This document shows positions 55,690 to 64,000 of a stretch of DNA of 64,000 bases, piece by piece. Source of the DNA: Glebionis coronaria (taxonomy: Eukaryota > Streptophyta > Magnoliopsida > Asterales > Asteraceae). A program made the translations under genes and the position numbers. The first letter of the stretch is position 1. Every line of letters begins with the position of its first letter. The notes under the pieces were generated by a model. That model worked only from the letters and a program-made list of their open reading frames with translations, searched no databases and was not told the origin of the DNA. The stretch spans positions 576,952,868 to 577,016,867 of the forward strand of contig CM046878.1 of assembly GCA_025667525.1 (NCBI GenBank). The letters run 5' to 3'.

Positions 55690-58688
55690 TTTCTCTTCTC
55701 TCAAACAACCTGCGATACATGCTTGTGAACACGACTGCTGCTTGTTTTGGGAGGATAATAACAATCTGCAATTCTGTCCGGTGTGTAAAACGAGTAGATG
55801 GAAAGACACTAACACACCGGGGAAGAAAGTTCCTAGGAAGGTGTTGCGTTACTTTCCGATCATTCCTAAACTACAACGTTTGTACAAGTCTAGACACACT
55901 GCAAAAGACATGACTTGGCATGCTACTGGAAAGTGTGCGGAGCCTGGTAAGATGCAACACCCGGTTGATGGCGCGGCTTGGAAGAAGTTTGACTTGAAGT
56001 ATCCAGAGTTTGTAGCAGAACCAAGAAATGTTCGACTAGGGTTGTGTGCTGATGGTTTCAATCCGTTCGGCAACCTTAGTCAGACCTACTGCATGTGGCC
56101 GGTGGTATTGACAACATACAATCTGCCTCCTTGGTTATGTATGAAAGAAAGTAACTTTATTCTGACGTTGTTAAATCCTGGCCCTAAATCCCCGGGCAAG
56201 GACATTGATATTTACTTGCAGCCTTTGATTAAAGACCTGAAGACTTTGTGGCACAAGAACGGTGTTGATACTACAGACATTATTTCACAAAAGCAGTTCA
56301 AGATGAGAGCGATGCTTTTATGGACCATAAATGATTTTCCTACTCGAAGTAGTTTGTCTGGGTGGAGTGGGCAAGGTTACTATGCATGCCCTACATGTAA
56401 CCTAGAAACTCCATCTATTCCTGTCACAAGCAAAACAGCTTATGTTGGCCATATAAGATGGTTAAAGAAGCCCCATAAATGGAGGAGTTCACGTGTTGAC
56501 TTCAATGGCCAAACTGAACAGAAAGATCCACCTAAAGATTATAACCAACCGGATGTAATCAAAGCGCAACATGCTAGATTGCTAAGGCGTAAGCCGGGTA
56601 AACATCCGAAACATGGGGGTGTGAAGATTTCCCGCAATGTTACAGTCGAGCTTAACTGGACTAAACGGTCTATTTTTTACGAGCTTGAGTATTGGCCTTT
56701 TATTTCACTAAGACACAATTTAGACATCATGCATATCGAAAAAAATGTGTTGGAGGCCATCTTGAACATTTTGTTAATGAATGACAAAAGTAAAGACACC
56801 GCAAAAGCAAGACAAGACTTGAAAAAGATGGGCATTCGAAGACCTTTGTGGCTAACCGTAAACCACAAGGGGAAGACTGTGAAGCCCCAGGCTGCGTATT
56901 CTTTAACACCAGAGAACTGAAAAAAGTTTTGTCAGTACATCAAAAGTATTAAACTACCAGATGGGTTCGGATCATGCTTCAAGCACAAAGTGACCGATAA
57001 TGATACAAATATAACGGGCCTGAAGTCTCATGACTGTCATATAATGATGCAACGTTTACTTCCTTACGGACTTCAAAATTACTTGCCCGAACATATTGCA
57101 AAACCAATAATTGCACTGTGTTCCTTGTTTAAGCAACTCTGCTCTACAACTTTGATGGAGGAGGACATGTTGAAAGCTTCGGTCAAGGTGGTTGAAATTC
57201 TATGCGAGCTTGAGCGCATATATCCTCCTGCTTTCTTTGACATTATGATTTACTTGCCCATCCATTTAGCTCTAGAGGCTCTTGAAGGCGGGCCTATTCA
57301 ACCCCGGTGGATGTATCCATTTGAAAGATTCATGAAGAAGCTAAAAGGTTATGTAAGAAATAAATCTAAGCCGGAAGGTTCGATCGCGGAGGGTTATGTT
57401 GCAGAAGAAGAATTGACTATAAGTTCTCAATATTTTCGAGGTGTTACCACAAAATTTAATCGTCCCGATCGTAATGTGGACCCCCCTCCCTCAACGTGTA
57501 AGTTTCAGGTGTTCCGATCGGTATGCAAGCCGATTGGTTTACTGTCCTTTCCTTATTTTCCTACCGAGGAGTACAAGAAAGCGAGATGGTATGTACTTAA
57601 CAACAGTCCTGAGATCGACACGTACCAAGACCAGTTCCGGAGGTACGCGTTTTTTAATTTTGTAACTTTTTTTTCTTAACTTATCATTTCGACGACTTAT
57701 TCTAATAACATGAACGTTTTTCAGGTTATTTCCAGAAAAAGACAAGCTAGAAGAATTCCCCCACTGGTTTAAGACGCTGGTAAACTAACACTTATTTTGT
57801 GTACTTAAGTGTAAAAATAACAATATCATATTTTTAGTTTTCTATCTAATCCTATCTTCTTCATAGATCTTTGAACGTTACGCACAAAATCCCCAAGACC
57901 CAGAGTTTAGCCCAACCAGCGAGTTATTCGCTTTGGCTAATGGACCATCAAGGGCTCCAATGTCAGTAAACTGTTGCGTAGTAGATGGTGTGAGGTATGT
58001 CGTGCAGAGCCGCGATGAACGTCGCGTAACTCAAAATAACGGCGTTTATTCGACTGATCCTGACGGGAAAACTAACACTTATGGTCGGCTTCAAGAAATC
58101 CTCGAGTTTGACTATTTGTCGTTTAAAATTGCGTTGTTCAAAGTTAAGTGGTTCGAAACTCGCAACACCATTGGTAGAGTCAAGAAACTTATCGTTAGAA
58201 ACAGAATGACACAAATCGTCGGCTCTGGTGAGTGGTGGAAAAGTGAACAATACATCCTCGCAACACAAGTCAAACAAGTCTTCTACCTTGTAGATCCAGC
58301 CAAACCCAACTTGAAGGTCGTCGAACATGTTAATCATAAAAAGTTTTTGAACAACGGTGTAATCGTGGTAGAGAACGAACCTGATATTATACATTTGGAC
58401 AACTCATCTGATCTCCCACCTTCTACTAGTGATCTCCAACCTTCTACTAGTGATCTCCCACCTTCTACTAGTGGGAATGACTTCGGTAATTACACCTTCT
58501 ATATAGATTTGCATATAGATGGTGAATCAACGGAGGTTGACGCACCGCCAGATCACGATGATGTTCCTAATGAAGACGATGATGATGAAGACCCCCTTCC
58601 TCATGATTTAGCAGATTCTAATATTGAAGACCTCATCAAAGATGATGATGGTGTTGAGAAATTTTATTCTAGTGACGAAGAAGATTAA
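55690..58688 (+). pseudogene. TNPD-type (Tnp2) CACTA transposase, 5'-truncated, one stop
   Basis: Exons 55690-57642, 57725-57779 and 57867-58688; introns 57643-57724 and 57780-57866 have GT/AG ends and correct phase. The frame starts abruptly with IHACEHDCCLFWEDNN, a motif normally well inside Tnp2, so the N-terminal transposase-associated region is missing; the first Met is at 55742. Then Tnp2: LQFCPVCKTSRWK, DMTWHATGK, RNVRLGLCADGFNPFGN, YACPTCN, DIMHIEKNV. TGA at 56918-56920 interrupts, and the same frame continues with DUF4218 (GLKSHDCHIMMQRLLPYGLQ, PPAFFDIMIYLPIHL). Exon 3 holds DUF4216 (KVKWFETRN, YILATQVKQVFYLVDPA) and an acidic tail after three LPPSTSD repeats. It would cut and join DNA at the CACTA ends. 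Confidence 0.92.
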
Positions 58689-58857
58689 CTTTGTGTTGTA
58701 ACTTGTAAAATACACTTATATATTTGAATGAATGAATGAATGAAATTGTTGTGGATTGTTTAAATGTGTAAATTTATTTTGATATTTAGATTTGTGCATG
58801 CTTGTATTATTTTGTTCATGAATTTCTACATGTTATGCTAATTGTACCTGTATACAG

Positions 58858-60925
58858 ATGACTAATGTTGCACGGGGCCACCGCGGGGACGGTGGTGGCG
58901 AGGATCCTTCACGTCCACGTCCTCCATCATTCGGTTGCGGGGGTTGCTTCGTCAACCGGGGTAAGAATTTCTGGATTATTGTAATACAAATTTGATACAC
59001 ATATTTAACTTGTTTGCCTTAACTTTTATGACTTTATCACTCACTTGATTTTGCAGGAAAAGGAAAGAAAAAGCCCAATTTGGGCGGGAGGAGAGCCGGC
59101 AGGCAGAATACCCGGGAGAAGACCCGCTGCCTGAAATTACTGGATGCGGTGGCCGAGAATCAAAACCGGTCGGTCAAGATCGACTTTGTACCCGGTAGAG
59201 GTGACCTTGTTATACCTGTCGGCCCCTACGCAGATCATTGGGGAAACTTATTCGGGTGTGTCGTTAGGGAAATACCTTTGTATTACCCTTCGTGGAGCAA
59301 GGTCCCCGAAGGGTACAAGGCGGCGGCCCGGGCAGCTATTGGGGTAAGTTATCATTTTATATTTATTTAATTATCGTGTTCATTTATTTAATTGTATATA
59401 TTTATTTAAATTTGTTTTTTTTATTTACATCATATAAATAAATAAACAAATTTAAATAAATATATAAATTATATTGCTAACTCCGTTTTTAATGTGTTGT
59501 ATTGTGTATATTTATTTAAATTCGTTTATTTATTTATATCATATAAATAAATAAACGAATTTAAATAAATATATAAATTATATTTCTAACTCTGTTTTCA
59601 ATGTGTTGTATTGTGTATATTTATTTAAATTTATTTATTTATTTATATCATATAAATAAATAAACAAATTTAAATAAATATATAAATTATATTTCTAACT
59701 CTGTTTTCAATGTGTTGTATTGTGTATATTCATTTAAATTCGTTTATTTATTTATATCATATAAATAAATAAACGAATTTAAATAAATATATAAATTATA
59801 TTTCTAACTCTGTTTTCAATGTGTTGTATTTGATTGCAGACAAAATATGATCTCACGCCGTACATGAACACCCCTCGGTGGAAGAGTATTTATGATACCA
59901 TTAATGCACAGCTACAAAAATCATATAACACCAGCAAGGCTAGTCTGAAGCGAGATTACTGTGTAAAAGATCCCGAGACTGGAGAATACGATGTGGATCA
60001 AATTAGGCGGAACAGACCCGACGAGCACACACCTGAAGAGTGGGAGAAACAGATAGAGTTTTGGACTGACGAAGCTAACATGAAGCGATCCTCAACAAAC
60101 AGCCAAAATCGGTCCAAGGCAACACTTGTCTCCCGACATAGTTCTCGGTCGATCCCTCGCACTCGACAGCTCATGGTAATTATTATTATTATTATTATTG
60201 ATTTTACATTATTATGGTTTTTTTTTTTATTTTTTTTTTTATTATTATTATTATTGTTTTTTATTTTAATTATTTTATTATTATCATTATTGATTTTACA
60301 TACATATTATTATTGCCGCATTTAATTAGATTGATCTTACTTACGTGTGCATGTACAGCAAAAGGCGTCCGAAACCCAACAGGAGCCTACAGAGATCGAC
60401 ATGTTCTATCGTCTGCATACGAATTCAGATGGTGTATTTATAGATGAGCAGTCTCTCCAGTTGTATGTAAGTATTCTTTTCAAAACACACTTTAATGAAT
60501 CATTGATTAATAATCTAGCAACCCGACTAATATATTTACTATCTTGTGTTATTGTCACCACACAGGATCAGATGAGGGAGCTAGAGGCGACGGGTGAGCA
60601 CACCACTGCCGAGATCAACAGGATGGTGCGAGGAGGCAAGTTTCGCGGCCACCATCCTGGCGTGGGTATGGTATTGCCGGGATACACCAGTACTCCCCCG
60701 TGCTTTCCGCCACCACCCCCTGAGACTCGTCGGGATCGGGATGTTGATTTCATGATGGGCGTGCTGAGAAACGACGACAGGTATGGCGATCTTTTTACCG
60801 CATATGAGAGTGGTGGTGCCAGCGGGAGTGGGAGTCGCCCGGGTGATGATGCGGGTGCCAGCGGGAGCGGGAGTCGCCCGGGTGATGATACTGAGGATCG
60901 GGAGGGTGGCGATGACGCGAGCTAG
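58858..60925 (+). CDS. TNPA-like CACTA protein (Transposase_24 / Ptta type), five exons
   Basis: Exons 58858-58960, 59057-59343, 59840-60175, 60359-60466, 60566-60925, all with GT/AG introns in phase. The ATG follows directly after TGTATACAG, a splice-acceptor-like sequence, so an upstream noncoding exon or a transcript shared with TNPD is likely. The protein starts with a Gly/Arg-rich, basic region, then the conserved block KIDFVPGRGDLVIPVGPYAD, WGNLFGCVVREIPLYY, then YMNTPRWKSIYDTINAQLQK and TPEEWEKQIEFW, and ends with Pro-rich and Gly-Ser-Gly-Ser repeats and an acidic tail. The middle is the plant Ptta/En/Spm transposase-24 type. No stop is present. In En/Spm the equivalent protein binds subterminal repeats; by analogy it may bind the palindromes. 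Confidence 0.88.
59370..59830. repeat. 109-base tandem foldback repeats in a TNPA-like intron
   Basis: Four units of about 109 bases in intron 2. Each has an inverted repeat: arm TTTATTTAAATT(C/T)GTTTAT, then TATATCATATA in the centre, then the reverse arm. Units 2 and 4 have C in the left arm and G in the right, units 1 and 3 keep T and A, so arms match within each unit. The last unit ends at the splice acceptor. Confidence 0.85.
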
Positions 60926-61263
60926 TCGTGTCATATATGTGTTTGTTAGTATGGTACATAGTTTCTTTATGTTCATCTTGACTTGTTTCCCTATTATCCT
61001 AAATTAGAACGCTTGTTTCCCTAGTATCCTTAACTATCCCGACTTATTCCTAGTATCCATGTGATCATTAGAACGTTATATTATATTTTGGTGCAAGTTT
61101 GAACTTATTCCGCGTTTGTGTTGATTTGTATTTCAAGTTTACTTTATATGTGTCTTTTGGTGAGCAAATACAGGTTTTGGTAGATTTTTTCGGGAAAAAT
61201 TCCGGAAAAAATCTGGAAAACGCCTGCTGTGCAGGCAATTTTAAAAAAAACCTGCAGACTCTT
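60926..61263 (+). other. TNPA-like 3' UTR and end region
   Basis: Noncoding sequence after the TAG. TTCCCTATTATCCTAA and TTCCCTAGTATCCTTAAC are a short imperfect repeat. The polyadenylation site is not clear. Confidence 0.4.
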
Positions 61264-61708
61264 CCCCAGCGACATGTCGCTGGGGAAACATTGGTTATTC
61301 GTTGACAAGTCAAACGCAAAGCGTTGACAAGTCAAACGTATCAAGAGTTTCCCTAGCGACATGTCGCTGGGGAAACTTTGGAAAGCGTTGACAAGTCAAC
61401 GGCAACGCGTTGACAAGTCAAATGAAAGGAAAGATTCCCCAGCGACATGTCGCTGGGGAAACTTTGTAATTAGCTAAACTGGTTAAGTTTAACTTATTAT
61501 TTTTTTTAATAAGGAATTTTCCCCAGCGACATGTCGCTGGGGAAAATATTGCCACCATGGCAATCTGTTCTTTCAGGAAAAGTCTGTGGGGCCCGCGTGT
61601 CGCTGCGGGAAGTCGCCGGGGATACTTTTAACAACTAGCATACCCTAGCGAATTTTCCCCAGCGACATGTCGCTGGGGAAATCTATCCCCAGCGACATGT
61701 CGCTGGGG
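61264..61708. repeat. Right subterminal palindrome cluster
   Basis: Six copies: 61264-61285, 61351-61372 (one change), 61437-61458, 61521-61542, 61657-61678 and 61687-61708, plus degenerate pieces near 61598 and 61720. Between the first three lie four GTTGACAAGTCAA motifs (61301, 61323, 61387, 61409), themselves nearly palindromic. Confidence 0.92.
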
Positions 61709-61752
61709 AAACCCCAAAAATATCGCTGGGGTAGGGCGCGAATGTTGTAGTG

Positions 61753-61935
61753 AAGAGATTCATCATAAATCAACATTATCAGTAGCAAATGAAACAGAAT
61801 TGAAAAGTATGTGAAATGAGGATAAAGAAAGGATTGACGACAAGAAAGATGAGTAAACCTAAAATAAGTATAAGATGGGGTTGCTATGTGCTCTTTATAC
61901 AAGTGATAAAGTATTATCTAGGGTTAATGAAATTA
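61753..61935 (-). pseudogene. Duplicated decayed gene, copy B, promoter-proximal part
   Basis: Matches copy A 37035-37215. On the minus strand it has TTGTATAAAGAGC (TATA) near 61900, a leader, an ATG and LLLIMLIYDES, after which the CACTA interrupts and the gene continues at 39700. Confidence 0.5.
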
Positions 61936-63290
61936 CAATTGTAACCTTGAAAATTTTGGATAAACATCAACTTTTGTCATGAGAACCATTTTTTTCACTT
62001 TGTTTACAAAAGTATAATGAATACGTTTGTTTCTTACATAATGTATACAGCTGCGAAAAAAATAACTTCATGAATTGATTCGGGAAAAAAAATACGGAAA
62101 CCAGTATAAGAAAACGTGTTTTTAACCGGTTTTTTTGAACTGATACGACGGTTTGTAACCAGTTTAATAAAATGAGTCGGATCGGTTTACAAATCGGTTA
62201 AATCAAATTGAGGCGGTTTAAAATCAGTTAAATCCGAACTGATCTGGTTAAAATCATATTTCAACCCGAACTGGTTTAAGTCAAACAAGTTTGTTGACTG
62301 ATTGACTCAAACTGAACCGATTTAAAACCAACCATTTTTTTTAAAAAGAACCATTTATCCACCTCTACATATATTTATGGGCGAGAAGCAAATGAAAAAA
62401 TGGTTAAAAAAAATTACGGCTCGCTTATTATGCCGGGCTTTTATGTAACCCTAACCAATACTTTATCACTTGTATAAGTTTTTTTACAAAAATTTAACAT
62501 CAACTTTTGTCGACATAAGTTTTTTTCTGGAGTTTTTCTTTAATATTTTTATGTTATAATGTCGTTAAAAAGTAAGCCTAATAGTCAGGTCGCTTTTATT
62601 GAAGCAATACTAATGTTCTTAACTAATATCAATGGAACCATAAAGTATTAAACCATTCAAAGTTAAGAACATCACAAAACGATAATGTACAGTTTCTAAG
62701 TCGATAAACTACAACCTAGGATGATATTGTGTAGCAAAATGAAGATTATACTTCGGCTAAACGCATAATACGGTAATCTGTTTACACAACACTAAGTCAA
62801 AACTTTTATGCTCATGTTATTGTGAAGTAGAAGGGTGATTTCGCTTGCAAACATAAACACAAAACACAAAGGAACTTTGAAAATCCAACAATACTTATGA
62901 AAAGAGCATTATTAAACTATTTATTAAACGAAGTACAGAGACAAATAACTAAGAAACAAATATGAACAAACAATAGTTAAAATACCATAGTACTTATTGT
63001 ATAAGGGTTTACATTCATTAATACTCAAACATGTACATAAATGTCTATATAGTCTTCATCCTCATCAAGTAGTTATACAACCTTCTTTTTTTTTGGTTTA
63101 TCTTGACGCAAGGTATGTGAGTTCTCTTAACCCTTTCCAAAGGAACACCATCATCAACAATTTGCTTACCAATAATTTTGTAACCAACAAATTTCCTCAA
63201 CAACAAATTTTTACATGCGACATGAATACACTGAACAATGTATTAAGTGTAAATAAATTAAAGGAATAAGAGATGAATGAGAAATGTTAC
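61936..63290. other. Intergenic, with a GGTTTA-rich patch
   Basis: 62110-62340 is dense in (C/T)GGTTTAAA, AACCGGTTT and related words, a low-complexity old repeat. No gene. A 90-codon frame at 62997-63269 has no recognised feature. Confidence 0.4.
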
Positions 63291-63295
63291 ATTAC

Positions 63296-63554
63296 CAGAG
63301 AGTTTATCATCGTGTCCTTCATTTTCTCCTACATCAACAACTTCATCAGCAACAATAGCATCCATTTCGAGTTCATCAAGTTGTTTTCACGTTTGCGTTA
63401 TTTCATCGCCATAAGCGAATCAAGATGAAAAGATAGTGCCTGGTTTGATGTTTGCCATATATGTTTCTTTGAGTGGAATGATGTAGATTGAAAAGTAGTG
63501 TGTGGGATTTTATTGTTTGCCATGTTTCTTCGTTATATAGGCTGTTTATATATA
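63296..63554 (-). pseudogene. Possible decayed host gene, first exon and promoter
   Basis: Minus strand TATATATAAA at 63545-63554, then two ATGGCAAACA starts (63519 and 63458). From 63458 a frame reads MANIKPGTIFSS, TGA, FAYGDEITQT, TGA, then the acidic KQLDELEMDAIVADEVVDVG to a GTAATG donor at 63295. Downstream, 63230-63060 has an exon-like frame with VGYKIIGKQIVDDGVPLERV after TTGTTCAG. Two internal stops argue for decay. The family is not recognised. Confidence 0.3.
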
Positions 63555-64000
63555 ATTGGTCACCACGAGTGCTCCACATTTTTATGGAAGTTAGTTAATA
63601 TAGATGTCAATATAGATGTCACTATTTGATTCGTAGTTATCAGTTTAAATAACATCTACTTTTTGTAGTTATCATCAGATGCCATGCCAGGCCACGTTAT
63701 ATTTATTTCTCAGTGTAGCGCCAACAATATATAAATAAAATTTATTTAAAATTTAACCATATATTAAAACCTTATTAATTACCTCCTCATTTTTTTGAGT
63801 TTTTGTATTACACAAATTTGACACCTAAATTTTATGTCATTTTTCTCTTAATCAAATTCTTCCACTAACTTTTCACTTTTTATTTTTTTTATTTTTTAGC
63901 AAACTTTAGAAATAAATTGGTTTTTATAATTTTGAAAATTTTAAAAAGTATTTAATTAAAAAAATATTACCAATTAAAGAAAGAACTAATTTTTGAAACA
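63555..64000. other. AT-rich end of the window
   Basis: No frame, repeat pair or RNA gene seen. Confidence 0.4.

Larger units (their letters stand above)
39701..61752 (+). mobile_element. CACTA (En/Spm) DNA transposon with nested Athila
   Basis: Ends CACTACAACA and TGTTGTAGTG with 3-bp duplication AAG at 39698-39700 and 61753-61755. Similarity of the two ends continues imperfectly for about 25 bases. Subterminal repeats are 22-bp palindromes, five at the left and six at the right. Genes: a GRF zinc-finger frame (minus), TNPD (plus) and TNPA-like (plus). Total 22,052 bases, about 11.1 kb without Athila. Subterminal arrays plus two transposase genes fit an autonomous element, but TNPD is truncated and contains a stop, so it is probably not active now. 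Confidence 0.95.

Noticed and set aside
1..64000. tRNA or rRNA genes
   Set aside because: Only the short tRNA-complementary primer sites were seen; no cloverleaf-capable sequence or rRNA block.

Overview
The window looks like plant nuclear DNA. It is AT-rich, has no bacterial-style gene packing, carries several plant-type LTR retrotransposons primed by tRNA-Met or tRNA-Asp-like sites, an En/Spm (CACTA) DNA transposon with spliced genes, a 5'-truncated LINE with a poly(A) tail, and relics of plant gene families (PLAC8, C2-like). It is probably a eudicot; Asteraceae is a guess from general resemblance only. About four fifths of the sequence is transposable element, much of it nested, and I see no intact host gene that I can name.

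Layout. 1-780: flank with a dispersed repeat, a foldback MITE and a TATA-like box. 781-21197: Ty1/copia element 1 (Sirevirus-like, minus strand, TSD ACGTT), split by a Ty3/gypsy chromovirus at 6253-17551 (Tekay-like, minus strand, TSD CTTAT). Copia 1 itself landed between a TATA-like box and a degraded C2-like gene (21203-21745), and oppositely oriented copies of one dispersed repeat bracket this nest. 22328-23253: miniature LTR element (TRIM). 23625-23930: hAT-like fragment ending in a 24-C run. 24123-24391: candidate small secreted-peptide gene, minus strand, one intron. 25036-26864: PIF/Harbinger-like element with two decayed promoter-ORF modules. 28006-29031: LINE 3' end. 29174-35380: young copia element 2 (minus, TSD CCTAT). 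36055-36293: PLAC8 gene relic. 36301-37215 and 38880-39700 plus 61753-61935: two direct copies of an unrecognised decayed gene.

39701-61752: a 22-kb CACTA element (TSD AAG) inserted in the second gene copy. It carries three clusters of a perfectly palindromic 22-bp repeat (left end, just before the transposase, right end), a small GRF-type zinc-finger gene, about 2.8 kb of 33-bp minisatellite, a 5'-truncated TNPD (Tnp2) transposase gene and a complete five-exon TNPA-like gene. An Athila-type gypsy element (41046-52004, minus, TSD GATCT) sits in the GRF gene leader. Without Athila the CACTA would be about 11.1 kb. 61936-64000: AT-rich flank with a possible decayed minus-strand gene.

How it works together: the autonomous machinery (TNPD, TNPA-like) and its probable binding sites (palindromes) are co-located in the CACTA, but TNPD is truncated and carries a stop. 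All four large LTR elements read on the minus strand and are broken mostly by stops that look like C-to-T or G-to-A decay, as expected for methylated, silenced DNA. All boundaries were read by eye; no alignment or database search was run.
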